Source: Cristatella mucedo (taxonomy: Eukaryota > Bryozoa > Phylactolaemata > Cristatellidae). Taken from it: DNA of 64,000 bases. Positions 36,457 to 47,722 of the stretch are shown here, one piece after another (positions within the stretch are counted from its first letter, which is position 1; every line of letters begins with the position of its first letter). The notes under the pieces are model-generated. The model was not told the DNA's origin, did not search any database, and saw only the letters and a program-made list of their open reading frames with translations. Made by a program: the position numbers and the translations under genes. The DNA lies in contig WPIO01000148.1 of assembly GCA_009760855.2 (NCBI GenBank), positions 350,001 to 414,000 of the forward strand, given 5' to 3'.

Positions 36457-36694
36457 GTAAGCCGCTTTCTAAGCTCGTGGATCGGTTCTTGCAGCTGCTG
36501 ATCATGTGGCCTTTGTCGTGTCAGTCATGCCATGCTATAATGATTAATAATAATAGTTAGTCTGTATAGCATCCTAAGAGGACTTATAAATCTTTGTCCG
36601 GGGGCTTGACAGCTCTCTGCAACAGAATCAGTACCCAAGTGATAGTGACGTGCAAGGTATCGAGAATGCAAAAGCAAACAAGTGTCGGGCTTAG

Positions 36695-36845
36695 GCCAGC
36701 CGATTTAACAGTCTCTTTTTGTATAACGACAGAAGAGCCTTTACGGCTATCACCATCGCTTGCAGTGGCGATAAAGGATCGCCCACCGCAGGATTCGAAC
36801 CCACGACCTCGGGGCTGAGGTCGTGAAAAGCAACCGCCTTCAGCA
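36695..36845 (-). mobile_element. SINE-B copy
   Basis: ccagccgatttaacagtctc, agaagagcctttacggctat, gcttgcagtggcgataaagg, caggattcgaacccacgacc. Confidence 0.85.
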
Positions 36846-37039
36846 TGCGAAAGCAAACGCAGAGGCACTCACGGCCACCGGCTAGTAAGATCTGTAGCTA
36901 GTAAAATGCTTACTAAATCGTGCACTGGTAATCAGCACCCAAAACCCACCCGAACAAAAAAGACAAGCTCGGTGGGATTCAGGGAAAGCTGACCAGAGCA
37001 GACGTGCCGTCAGCTCTGAGACTTTAAAGATGCTAGGTC

Positions 37040-37570
37040 ATTGCAGGCAGTGACCAGGCAGTACCCAAAAGCGAGTTCCGAACTTTTGGTGCATACTGGC
37101 TGAAGGCTCGATCATTAGATGATTTCAATTTAGTACGGGGGAGGAGACTGTCCGATGATTCGATGTTGAGGAGCAGATGATGTGACAGCATACTGGAAGA
37201 GCTAGGATGTCGGACAGGAAGGCTGGTACATTCGAGTGACGTGACCTGTTAGCCAGACTGCGGATCTTGAAGCCGGTTAAGTGCTCGAAAGGGATAGACA
37301 GGGAGGGAGCCGGTGGAGCTCAGACAGAAGTGGCGTGATGTGACGCCTATGCCTTTGACGACAGACCAGACGGGCCTCTGAGTTTTTTCACCAGTTGCAC
37401 TCGATTAAGGGCACAGACCGGGAGTCTTGAATAAAGGGAATTGCAGTAAACTAGATGCCAAGTCGCAAAGCTTGTGTAATAGTTTGGCTGTCATAATCTT
37501 ACCTAAGCAGGCCACGATGTTGGAGATGTAATTAAGTGCGGAATTTAGAATAGAGTATGCCTACTTATGA
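37040..37570 (-). mobile_element. Diverged LINE-1 fragment
   Basis: gaacttttggtgcatactgg, cagaagtggcgtgatgtgac, accagttgcactcgattaag and aagcaggccacgatgttgga track the LINE-1 coding 3' half with many differences. Confidence 0.6.
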
Positions 37571-37617
37571 AATCAGAAGCAACAGAAGTCGTTAAGTCAT
37601 TAGCAGTCAAGTAAATG

Positions 37618-37778
37618 TCAGCTGATCCAACAGCCTCTTGTATAAGCAGCAGAAGAGCCCTGGAGGCTATCCTCCACTTGCAGCAGGCAATCAAGGAAGG
37701 CCTTCGGAAGGACTCAAACCCACGGCCTGGGTCTTGAATAGTGAGCGCCTTACCCGTGGGCTAAGATCCAAGGGCATG
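37618..37778 (-). mobile_element. SINE-B copy
   Basis: ctgatccaacagcctcttgt, cagaagagccctggaggcta, ggactcaaacccacggcctg, cttacccgtgggctaagatc. Confidence 0.8.
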
Positions 37779-38094
37779 CCTCCATAGCTTCCGAAACATG
37801 CAAACAGGCATGCCCGAAACATGCGAAAGAGAAGTGAAATTTCCGGGCACATTAGTGGTAACCAGGGAATGGCAACAGCCTCAAAACCAAGCCACTACTA
37901 CGGACTAGATGCAGCTAGATGTCTAGATCTTTATTGCTACAAATGCCCATCCATATGGCCACTACTGATCCAGAAGATCCCCAATTTCCTTGTTTGTGTC
38001 TAATTCACGGCTTTGAGTCAATTTTAGAGCTAGCCATTCCCCAGAAACTGCTCTGCTGCTGGTTTACCTGTACAGTGCTGATGATTGTCGAGCC

Positions 38095-38232
38095 TCATGG
38101 TTTGGTTCAATGGTTAAGGTGCTCGCCCCCCCCCATCAAGGTCTGGCCGAGGTCATGGGCTTGAGCCCGTAGCATATGTGAAGCACCTGAAGTCTTTTGT
38201 GGCGCTATACGAGTGAATTGTATTATATATTA
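38095..38232 (+). mobile_element. SINE-A copy
   Basis: tggtttggttcaatggttaa, gaggtcatgggcttgagccc and ggcgctatacgagtgaattg. A C-run lies in the D-loop-like part. Confidence 0.85.
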
Positions 38233-38385
38233 ATGGCTCGTTTTCCTAGATCTCTCGGCAGCATTTGATGCAATTGACCATCGGAACCATCTGGAGGGCC
38301 TCTCGATTGGCCCTGGTAATGCTGGTGCAATGCTAAATTGGGTTAGGTCATACCTTGCTGATAGCAGTATGTTTTTATTATGTGA
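38233..38385 (+). mobile_element. Reverse transcriptase fragment of a LINE
   Basis: The + strand frame reads FLDLSAAFDAIDH and then LNWVRSYLAD, the first catalytic block of a CR1/L2-like RT. It carries no stop but is only about 50 codons long. Confidence 0.7.
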
Positions 38386-38871
38386 CGTATCTCCCTCCGT
38401 CTGTAACTCCACAAAGGCCAAGTGGGTGTTATGCTGGGGAGTTTTCTATAGTGCACTCAAAGCCTAAGTGACTTTCGGTACTCAAATCGTAGCCAACATA
38501 CTTTGTCTCACACAGCAAAGAGAAAGTAATAATACTAATAAAGTGAGAAGCATAGCTGAGTCATGAGAGCAGCCGGGGGAGTAGGGTGAAGTAGCAGTTC
38601 AGGACGGCTGGAATGGATGTGCCATAGTCTGCAGCAGGAAAGTAATCGTCGTTGCATAAGAATTGTGAAAACGAGTTCCACAGTCTAGGACCTGCCGAGC
38701 AAAAGCTTCGGTCGCCAATGGTCTTTAAGCAGAAGAATGGAACAGCTAATTTATCGTCCATAGAGGATCTGAAAGCACAAGGAGGCTGAAACTGGTGCAG
38801 CAGTTCAGCTAGCTATGAAGAAGCCACACCATTGTGGGCTTTGTGTGTCAGAGTAAGAATCTTGCTCTGCA
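38386..38871 (-). mobile_element. LINE-2 3' end
   Basis: ccgtctgtaactccacaaag, gtgactttcggtactcaaat, the coding tail FFCLKTIGDRSFCSAGPRLW on the minus strand, and agttcagctagctatgaag match the 47723-48200 copy. Confidence 0.85.
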
Positions 38872-40320
38872 TGGTTAGTGGTAGCATGCTCAATAAACAA
38901 AATGAATAACATGGTTAGGGGTGACATGCACAGGGTCAGCATGCAAATGTGGTTAGTGGCAGCATGCACAGTGCCAGCACGCTTAAGCACATTAAGGATG
39001 AATCATAGGGACCGACTAAATGCTGTCCTAAATAGGTGTGTTTTTAAGTTCTTTTTAAATGTGGTCAAGTCAGTGGACGTTCTGACACAAGTCGGGAGGG
39101 CCAGGCTTTGGGAGCATACGAACTAAATGCACGGTCTCCAAAGGATTTGAGGTTTGTACGAGGTATTTTTAGACTGTTGGATTCCGAAAAGCGGGTGGTA
39201 CGATGCTTGGCCTGGCGGGGGGGGGGGGGGGGAGTAGATCTGAGAGATAGGCTGGAGCCAAAGAATGAAGTGACCTAAAGGTGAGCGACAAAACCTTGAA
39301 GTCGATCCGTTGCTTGACTGGTAGCCAGTGCAGGTCGGCGAGAATTGGTGTGATGTGCCGACTGCGACGCTCACGACAGACAAGCCTAGCTGCGGAGTTT
39401 AGCACCAGCTGCAATCGCCTGAGTGCACAGGCCGGTAGGCCAGCAAGCAGTGAGTTGCAGAAGTCAAGACGGGATGTCACAAAGGCACGGACCGACTTGG
39501 ACGTGGTATCCTTATCTAAACAAGCCCGAATTTTAGCAATTTTATGTAGCTGAAAGTAGGCAGATTTGACTGTGGAGCTGGTGTGGTCGTCTAACGAGAG
39601 GTCGCTTTGGAACATGACACCTAGATTTCGAGCTGATTCAACAGGAGATATGCTGGCAGAGCCAATTTTGAGCATCAGCCTTTCCAATTTCTGAATCACA
39701 CTGGGTTTGCCCATAACTAGTAAGTTAGTTGTATCATAGTTTAGTTTTAGAAAATTTGCTGCCATCCATGTGCGGATGTCATCAATACATGCAGCAAGTG
39801 AGTTGAGAGAATTCGAGGTGCTCGAAGGCTGGGAGGGATCAAAACAAAGGTGCAACTGAGTGTCATTCGCATAGAAGTGAAAGCCTAGATTGTGCTTGGC
39901 AATCACATCAGCAAGAGGGAGAGTATCAACCGTGAAAAGAACCGGACCTAGCATGGAGCCCTGAGGTACCCCATATTTCAGAGGTACCTCGGATGATCTT
40001 TGTTTATTTACATAAATACTCGGGAGTCTGCCACTGAGATAGGACCTGAACCATTGCAGAGCAGTGCCAGTGATGCCCAGGCGAAATGAGAGGCGCTCTA
40101 GAAGAGCTTTGTGATCGATAGTATCAAAAGCTGCCGAAAGATCAAGCAAAACAAGCAGACACTCTACCTACATCTGCATTCCTAAGTAGGTCGTTGTGCA
40201 CCCGAAGCAACGCTGACTCAGTGTAGTGATTAGCTCTAAAGCCAGACTGGAACTTTCTAGCAATGGTTAGTCTCTTGAATATCCGAGTTCTTAGTGCTGG
40301 ATACTGTCACAGGTCTTGGA
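38872..40320 (-). mobile_element. LINE-1 copy, 5'-truncated
   Basis: This is the longest LINE-1 copy in the window. It contains the broken reverse transcriptase and the 3' untranslated part (gcatgctgacc / tgcatgtcaccc motifs on the minus strand). The 5' part near 40150-40310 still shows the segment before LDLSAAFD in another frame. It abuts a LINE-2 fragment at its 3' side. Confidence 0.85.
39169..40149 (-). pseudogene. LINE-1 (CR1/L2-like) reverse transcriptase, broken
   Basis: This 326-codon minus frame holds the catalytic half of a non-LTR reverse transcriptase: LDLSAAFDTIDH at residues 2-13, GVPQGSMLGPVLF at 60-72, then FYANDTQLH at 92-100. The catalytic motif normally reads YADD or FADD; here the first of the paired Asp residues is Asn (residue 95), so the copy should be inactive. 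The thumb segment (RLDFCNSLLAGLP, LHWLPVKQRIDFKVL) follows. The frame is lost at a poly-C/poly-G tract (39218-39232), beyond which the C-terminal tail continues in another frame. Confidence 0.88.
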
Positions 40321-40904
40321 GGCACCTACTGCATACCATATTTGCATATACTATAGCTGCTGGAAATGTTTGCATGAACTGCTGTAATTGAAATCACACG
40401 GTACTTATGTGGGCTCACTTGCCCGTGCACAACTGCTTGTCTGTAACTAGAGTTTACATTTGGAAACCATAAGCTTTCAGCATCTGTCTTGCATGGAATT
40501 TTAGCTTTGCAGTGGGAGCAACATTCGTCGCTTTGTGCTTTGCTAGAATACACGAAAATGCACGACTTTTTCCTGAATAGCTCTAATCATGCAGGTGAGC
40601 AGTCGTTTGTAGCAACCGTATGTCAAATCAGTCGTGCTCATTAATATACCTTGATAAATGAACAGCATTCCCCAACTGGCTGCTGGATCTTCGGTAGTGG
40701 TGGTGGTGGTAGCAATGACAACTTGTTGGGCTTGTGCTGTGAGTATGAACGGCTCTACTTGATCTGCAAGAGATCACTGTAAACGTTTAACCAATTGACC
40801 AGGTGCAGCAGGGTTGCAAAGCTAATAATGGATTATCGTCGAGCTGAAGTTTACCATCAAGCACAGGTGGCTTGCATGCGGTCTCAAGCAGTCAGCATTA
40901 ACAA

Positions 40905-41590
40905 TTATTAAACATTAATATAGTGCCGTAAGAGACCTAAGTCTCTTTCCAGGCACTTAACATATGCCGAAAAGGAAGCATGTCAACTGATAAGCAAGAC
41001 CGGGAACAGTTTCAGCATGCAAAATTACAAGAAGGACGATTCATGCTGACCTATCGAATGCTATGGTGCTTTTAAGGTTCTTTTTAAATGTCCCTAAGCT
41101 AGGGGATGTCTGGCTGCCGGGGGGGGGGGGTGAGTTCCAGGGTTGTTGAACAGTGAAAGTAAGGGCATGGTCTCCAGAGGGATTTGAGGTTGGTTAGAGG
41201 CAGAGCTAAACGACTTGCCTTCTGAGGTCAGAAGAGTGGGTGATACAATTGGGAGGCGTGATTAGGAAGTGATTTCGGATCTATATGTCAGAGCATGAGA
41301 AACGTTAGAGACAAAACCTTGAAGCCCTATGCTGCTTCACGGGAAGCCAGTGCAGGTAGGTCGGTGAGAAGTGGTATAATATGGTAATTATGACGTTCTT
41401 GACCGACAAGTCTGGCTGCCGAGTTTTGCACTTATGTGTTTGCCTCTTTTGCACAAGCTGCTCGACCAGTGAGAAGCGATATGCAGATGTCTAATCAGGA
41501 TGTCACCTAAATGTAGGGACCAGCTTGTCCGTGGTATCCTTATCTTAGCAAGTCCGAATAAAGTTGGCTGACTTTGACTGTAGTGCACAA
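40905..41590 (-). mobile_element. Diverged LINE-1 copy, 3' part
   Basis: gtgccgtaagagacctaagt, ctctttccaggcacttaaca, ttctttttaaatgtccctaa, then decayed coding matches (gaagccagtgcaggtaggtc). A G-run interrupts it at 41120-41130. Confidence 0.75.
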
Positions 41591-41835
41591 GTCAGAGTTT
41601 AAAACGTAACACACACCTTGCTACACAGTTCCTCAATCTTTGTCTGTCCGCTGAATGCAGTCTATTGTTTGCCTATGTCTAATGAAAAATAATGCATTCT
41701 GGTGAGCTTTTGTGGTGAACTTTCTCAGGGGCTTTTCTCTTATTTGCCGGGGCTCATTAATACTGTAGCAGGACTCAGGAACTTTGCTTGGCCATTGATC
41801 TTGATAAACCGTGGATTATGCATTTCATTTTTTAG

Positions 41836-41901
41836 GAGTTACGAAGATCTCCATCTTCATTATGACATGATTCGGGACTATCCGAGGACACAAACCTACA
41901 G
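41836..41901 (+). CDS. PRMT6: PRMT6-like arginine methyltransferase, exon with the YxD/RTxxY segment
   Basis: This 66-base exon reads (K)SYEDLHLHYDMIRDYPRTQTYR. It contains the conserved HxxM(I/L)xDxxRTxxYR helix of type I PRMTs, which folds over the SAM cofactor. The acceptor tttttag ends at 41835; the first base completes the Lys codon of the previous exon. The last two bases (AG) of the final Arg codon precede donor gtacag. The intron upstream is about 5.4 kb and full of LINE copies; the next intron is only 710 bases. Confidence 0.9.
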
Positions 41902-42611
41902 GTACAGTATGTGGCTGTGCTCATTAGCATCGGTTCCTTCATTGCAGTAGAGCTCTTTGCTTTGACGAGCACACATTGTGTCAGTAATTGGGCGGGAGCC
42001 AGAGTAGACGATGTTGCATCGTTGCCATCGCACGCACCATCACACGCTTCTGCTGTTCGTCACGATCATCTTCTCGGTCGTAGCTAGCATTCTTCTCGTC
42101 CCCATCGTCGTAAGGTTGTCAATACTTTCGGAAAAGAGCCTGTTAGAGTCGCCATGTCTCCGAAAGGTAGTTGGCCTTGGTACTGTCCTATTATGTCTTG
42201 GAACTTCTGTCCTTTTTTAATCTAACAGCATCTGCCGATTTCTGTTTATCGGATGGCCTGCTTGATCATTTTACTACTGGTATGTCTATTTATTGCATGG
42301 TTGCCAATCAATCTTGGGCCGAACCCAGTCTCACGCCCTTTTGCATTGAGCCTGGATCTGAACTGAATTTAAAAAATAGCGCACTACTTGTGCTCTGAAC
42401 TGAGTGAGCTTGCCATCACCATGGACAGAGGGCCACTGTGCTTTAAAATGTGCTTGCTTGCTCTCTCAATCTCTGCCTTTGGCTGCCACTGGCTGATGCT
42501 TCCACGTTTTAACTGGCGCTGTGCTGCTGCCAGCATTCGGTATGTGGTGCCGCTTGTCCTTCACTCTGCCAGCATGCTCGAACAGCATCTGGTCGTGCTT
42601 TACTGCTTCAG

Positions 42612-42679
42612 AGAGGCTATACTGAAGAACTACCGACATTTCTACAAGAAGGTCGTGCTTGACGTCGGTGCAGGCACGG
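42612..42679 (+). CDS. PRMT6: PRMT6-like arginine methyltransferase, motif I (SAM-binding) exon
   Basis: The acceptor is actgcttcag (ending 42611). The first base completes Arg, followed by EAILKNYRHFYKKVVLDVGAGT and one base of Gly. VLDVGAGTG is SAM-binding motif I of class I methyltransferases. Donor is G|gtaagt. In all known PRMTs the motif continues GILSIFxAQAGA before the acidic post-I strand VYAVEAS, and that segment is not in this exon or in the next one I can detect. Confidence 0.93.
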
Positions 42680-42925
42680 GTAAGTCGTCCATAGCTGCTC
42701 GGTTGTTTGTACTGTGCTCTTAGAGACGTGTTTCATTATTTGCTTAGCATTAGTAATTCTGAAGCCATTGTGCTGCGTGCTGATGAATGACGTTCGATCG
42801 TCTTACATTGCCGTTTGCCCTGAATGCTTCGTTTTCTTACTGGTTGGCCCGAGCATAGATGTGCTCACTGTGATGGATAGCAACATACCTGTTATAGTAA
42901 GATGTTTTGGCTGTTCAGCACACCG

Positions 42926-43020
42926 CAATTCTTAAGCATCGATCATGACGTCGAGCACAGCTGATCTGTTCTCTGCAATTCTTAAGCATCGATCATGACG
43001 TCGAGCACAGCTGATCTGTT
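42926..43020. repeat. 50-base tandem duplication
   Basis: gcaattcttaagcatcgatc ... cagctgatctgt occurs at 42926 and again at 42976, identical over 45 bases. It lies 250 bases after the PRMT motif I exon. Confidence 0.93.
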
Positions 43021-43489
43021 CTTGGCATGACGGTAGAGTCCAATGGCGGGCTGGTTTCATTGCTAGTTCGACAGATGCTATCGCCACAACGACGTATGCT
43101 CACACAAAGACAGATGTTCTGGCATAGTTCTCGAATGCAAACTCTCCAATGCACCCGAAAACGTTGGCTGTATTTACTTGATAGCACTAGAGTCAAGAAA
43201 CCATCAATTAACATGGCGTTCACAACCAGTAAGGAAGCACGTTCACCAAGAAACTCCAATATATTTACTGATAGAGCTAAAAACCGGTGAAGTCATGCAG
43301 AGCAGCCATTGCTAAGTAAGTGCGTGCAATTAACTAAATTTCAATGACAATTTTAATGAACTAGCATGAACCTGAAAATTTGCAGTTACACGATATTCAG
43401 TTTGAAACTTAAAGGCCGTGCATATGAGCTTATAGCTGCACAAGGATCAGCCATAACGATTTAGTCCTTTCGTTAGACTACCACAGCTC

Positions 43490-44275
43490 CACAGTCTAGT
43501 CTGCCTACATTCAGCTACATAACTATGCTACAATTCGGGCTTGCTTAGGCAGGGATACCACATCTAAATTGGTCCATGCATTGTGACATCCTGTCCGGAC
43601 TTCTGTAACTCACTGCTTGCATGTTTACCGACTTGTGCAATCAGGCGTTTACAGGTGCAAAATTCGACAACTAGGCATGTCTGTTGTGAGTGTCGTAGTT
43701 GCCACATCGCACCACTTTTCGCCTACATGCACTGGCTCTCAGCCAAGCAGTGCATCGACTTTAAGGTTAAGGTCACTCACGGTTTTAGTTCTCTTCATCC
43801 TTTGGTTCTAGCCTATCTATCAGATCTACTCACCCACCAGGCCAAGCATCGAACCACTCGCTTTTCGGAATCTAATCGTTTGCCAATACCTCGTACGAAC
43901 CTCAAATACTCTGGAGACCGTAGGTTTAGTTGTAATGCTCCCAAAGCCTGGGACTCACTTCTAACTGGTGTCACGACATCCCCTGACTTGAACACGTTTA
44001 AAAAAAAGCTAAACATATCTATTTTTGACAGCATTTAGTGGGTTTTTGAGATTCGTCCTTAGTGTGCTTATGCATGCAGACACCGTGCATGCTGCCACTA
44101 ACAGTATTTGCATGCTGACCCTGTGCATGCTCTAACCGTGTTATTCTTGTTGTTTATTGAGCATGCTATCACAAGCCATTCGACCGTGCTTTCTTTGCAG
44201 CAAATGTAAAGTGCCTAGAAAGAGATTGAGTTCTCTGAGGGCACTATTTCAAATGTACTATTATTATTACAGACA
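43490..44275 (+). mobile_element. LINE-1 copy, 3' half
   Basis: + strand frames give FCNSLLACLPTCAIRRLQ, LSDLLTHQAKHRTTRFSESN and the C-terminal tail, followed by the 3' region (gcatgctgccactaacagta, agtgcctagaaagagattga, gttctctgagggcactattt) and TTATTA. Confidence 0.88.
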
Positions 44276-45379
44276 GTAATTAGAAAATGCACTGATCAAA
44301 AGCCTACCCATCCCCATTTCATGATTTAATGTTCCATTTCAACTAGGAGAGTGGTGGTTGTAGCTAGATATGCAATCTAATGAGTTATATCCCCTGATAT
44401 TTTGACATGACACTTTTTTATCATAGGTGTGCCATCGTCGTAGTACCAAAAATATCACAAGGGGTATGTAGTAAGCATGACTTGTTTACAGACTCACTCA
44501 TGCGCTCACACATTCAAAAATTTTAAGTGATGAGTAGCTTGACGATAACCACGAATCGATAGCTTACTTTGCGTGGACGTACTGTGCCGATGTTAGTGGG
44601 AAGCGCAGGATTGGGTTGTTCTCTAAAGAGCTGCTGCCCTCTAAGCCGTGCTTAACGATCCCTTGCTAAGGTAGTCTATTCGTGGGACTCCTGCCGGCAG
44701 AAACCGGTACCTCCTCTAGTCTAGCAAACTTTATAGTTTAACTTAAAGGAGAAAATATGTATGTGAGGAAAATTGAAAGGGTATTTCAAAATTATATTTT
44801 ATAATTTACTTATAAATCAGAAATAAATCTGGCTAGCATAAATCTACAGTATATGTAGCACAAATCTATATCAAGCACAAATCTATTGTAATGTATTCGT
44901 CAGTACTGGGTAGCGTATCAGCTATATGTTTCGTATACGGTTTGTCCAGACTTCCTGACCATCTTTAAATATATGTTAGCTATACAGCAAGCCCCTTGAA
45001 GAGTCACTGGCACATTCTGTATATGCATGTCTATTGCATACTAAAGGCAGGTGGCAAGGCATGTTCAAGTTCAACTATACGAGTGTATATTGCAGCTTTA
45101 TAAGAAATTAACAAATTATCTAATTTGTTCACATTTATTTTGACATGGCACTCATCATTGTTGTACTGTCGTGATATTACTATTATACTATTAAAATCAC
45201 ACAGACGGCACATTGTGTGTGTGACGTCACACAAAATCATTATATGCATGGTGTCATGACTAGCCGACTAAATAGCTATCAAAAGCTAGCAAATTAGGGG
45301 ATGCAGATTATGTGACGGATTATAGGGGACGACCATTCTTAGAGCCGACAAATATTTCCCATCTGTAATCTGGATTATA

Positions 45380-45682
45380 TTATACTAAGCTAATAGTCCT
45401 TTGAGGCTCTTTGAAATTAAATTCTTCTGAAGCTCTCTTTTTGTTTGGACAGGCATGGATGGCCTTTTCTAGGCATTTGTTAACCATCATCCAGGAACAG
45501 CCAATCCTAGCCATAATCCAGGTCTGATTGATTCTAACCTGTCGTTCAGTACATCTGGCTCTGCCTGTGTGATTGCAGATGTTAGACTTTGCATCTGTTC
45601 GAAGTGTAATGTCGACAGTGACACCGACAAGTCCAAGAATTGGCCAGCCATGCTTTCTAAGTAAGGGAGTTGGCAGGCACAC
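45380..45682 (-). CDS. Unidentified open frame, 100 codons
   Basis: This minus-strand frame lies in the large PRMT intron and includes RQVRINQTWIMARIGCSWMM and a Lys/Glu-rich end. It has no splice sites that I could place with confidence and resembles no family I know. It may be a relic of a mobile element or chance. Confidence 0.15.
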   Translation of the reverse strand: MCLPTPLLRKHGWPILGLVGVTVDITLRTDAKSNICNHTGRARCTERQVRINQTWIMARIGCSWMMVNKCLEKAIHACPNKKRASEEFNFKEPQRTISLV

Positions 45683-46514
45683 TAAACTATGCCTGTGCTA
45701 AGTATATCGGCAAAACTTGCCCACTTGATGCTTTCTTTCTCGTAGGCGCTGTGTTCTAAAACTGTGTAGTTGTGATTTAAAATTGTGTATTACCACCGAT
45801 CACTCCACGTCAACCTACTTCTTGCCAAAGGGGAAGCAGAACCTACCGCTACAGCTTGTGACAGGGTGCGCTAGATCGTCAATCAATCAGCCTCTAAGCC
45901 CGCCGATTCCATCGGTGTCAGCTGCAGCGTCTTCGTGCTGAGATGTTACCAGATGACTGAAGTCTCGATGCTCAACCAAAGGTCTCTCCCTTCACTGCTT
46001 AGATGAGCGTGCACTCTTCCGCTCGATCGCTGCTTGTGTTTTCACTTGCACCCGACCACAAATGTGGTGACAACCCCCTCCCCTAGCAGCGCCATTTTTG
46101 TAATTGCGGTGTCGGGCAGCATTTGGCATGCAAATTGGACGTTTTTGGTGGCTGGGCTATCGACTGAATTGTGTCGGTGCACTTGGCTTCCTGTACTTGA
46201 TATCCGGTTCGGCCAACAGATCTTGACTTGAAAAACTTCATGTCTGGGTTTTTCTGCCAGTAAATGCCGTGAAACTTGGCTTGGCCTCTTAGCGGCATTG
46301 GCGATTGGTCTGAGCTCTTTTAAGTTCGTCTGAGGCCATGCTGGCACCACACCTAGATCGTTCGTCGCCACACCACGTTATGGCAACGTTTAACGCCATC
46401 TTTCCTACGGTGACTTGACTTGTGTCCTGGAAAATGTTTTGGGATTTAATAAGGTGATTTGAGCTGATTTCAAACCTACATCTTTCCTGCAAGCATCCAT
46501 CCACAAAAGCTTAA

Positions 46515-46668
46515 TGGAAAAGGTGCTCACTTTTCACGACCCAGGTCGTGGGCACGAGTCCTGCAGTGGGCGATGCTTTATTGCCCACTGCAAGCAGTAG
46601 TGATAGCCGTCAGGGCTCTTGTACCGCTATATAAATTAGGCAGTTAAATCGGCTAACCTTAACCTTTT
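46515..46668 (+). mobile_element. SINE-B copy
   Basis: cccaggtcgtgggcacgagt, attgcccactgcaagcagta, gatagccgtcagggctcttg, ccgctatataaattaggcag. Confidence 0.85.
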
Positions 46669-47514
46669 TTTTTGAATGACCCTACACCAGCCAGCTCCTG
46701 CCGAATCGAGTTGACAATGGCAGCAATCGTTCGGTACAATCAGACGTGGTGAAACAGCAAAATGAAGTCAAGTGAGGAAGTGCTGTCTGTGTTAATGCCA
46801 TTATGTGTGATGCTGCTGCTGGTCTGAAGCTGTTTTTATGAGAGTGAGCTCTCGACCACGGATTGCTATGCCCCTGGCTTGAGCATCTATCAGATTGCTC
46901 GTCCACTTCACTTCCGCCGGAGTCGGCCATGCTGTAGTGCCAGCATCAGCTTGCCCTGTAGCGTGGGATGCGTGCACTTCCGGCTGTAGGAGCAGCTCCA
47001 CCATAGCAAACTAGGAGGAGCGTAGGGCGACGTCTTTGCAAGCAAACGCCGGCCTGGTGCAGCGTTCGTCGGAGTGCACGCCCCTCTTTGTCTAGTGCCT
47101 AGGCGCCGTCGGTCCTTGTAGCAGTGCCGCCATCTTGCCCCTTTTCTTCGAGCACTTTCGCACGACCCTCGGCTTGCGGTCCCTGACTTATTTACCCGCC
47201 GGACATTGGCCTGATGCTCTGTGTGCACCCGCTCGCCTGCTGTAACCGATCGTGTCCTCTTCGTGACAAGCTTTCACGTTGGCAAACCCCGGCAGTGCCC
47301 TCGCCAAGCGTGAGACCCTTCTGGCGTCGTCGTTGTAGGCATACTCAGCGTCTTCTGTGCGCAGGCCGGTGCACGAACAGGTGCGTGCTCGCGCTCGCAA
47401 GCTCAGCACGAGCTCGCCCGCCGCTCGGCTGCAGATGGTCCAGCTAGGTTTCCGCATGTGCATGGTGCCCTGCAACCCACAATAGTATCTTTGTTTCTTC
47501 GTCATTGTCTGCAG

Positions 47515-47615
47515 TGTATGCCGTGGAAGCAAGCGGGATGGCCGACTATGCACGGCAGGTGGTCAAAGAGAACGGCATGGAGGACCGGATAGTCGTTCTG
47601 AAAGGCAAGGTCGAG
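47515..47615 (+). CDS. PRMT6: PRMT6-like arginine methyltransferase, post-I exon
   Basis: This 101-base exon follows acceptor cattgtctgcag (ending 47514). It reads (V)YAVEASGMADYARQVVKENG, then MEDRIVVLKGKVE, and ends at donor gtaagg in phase 0. VYAVEAS is the post-I strand whose Glu binds the ribose of SAM; ARQVVKxNGxxDRIxVLxGxVE is the standard following segment. Its first codon lacks one base, which the previous detected exon (ending in a single G) could supply, so the two would splice in frame even without the missing segment. Confidence 0.93.
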
Positions 47616-47632
47616 GTAAGGCTGTCGGGCCT

Positions 47633-47651
47633 GTATGTATGTATGTATGTA

Positions 47652-47688
<37 letters not shown>

Positions 47689-47718
47689 ATGTATGTATGT
47701 ATGTATGTATGTATGTAT
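47633..47718. repeat. (GTAT)n/(GT)n microsatellite
   Basis: ATGT tetranucleotides with a central GT run, starting 17 bases after a PRMT exon donor and ending at the LINE-2 3' end. Confidence 0.95.
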
Positions 47719-47722
47719 CTCC

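Larger units (their letters stand above)
42680..47514 (+). other. PRMT intron, 4.8 kb; should hide one short exon
   Basis: gtaagt...ctgcag. Contains the 50-base duplication, a LINE-1 and a SINE-B. 44276-46514 and 46669-47514 show nothing recognised besides the unidentified minus frame. An exon for the GILSIFxAQAGA-like segment (about 42 bases) is expected here but was not found. Confidence 0.7.

Noticed and set aside
42680-42720. Read-through of the motif I exon (GKSSIAARLFVLCS)
   Set aside because: A consensus donor precedes it and it does not match the PRMT segment.
42842-42898. gagcatag|atgtgctc...gttata|gtaaga as the missing PRMT exon
   Set aside because: Length is 38 bases and does not keep phase; the translation DVLTVMDSNIPVI does not resemble the expected glycine/alanine-rich loop.
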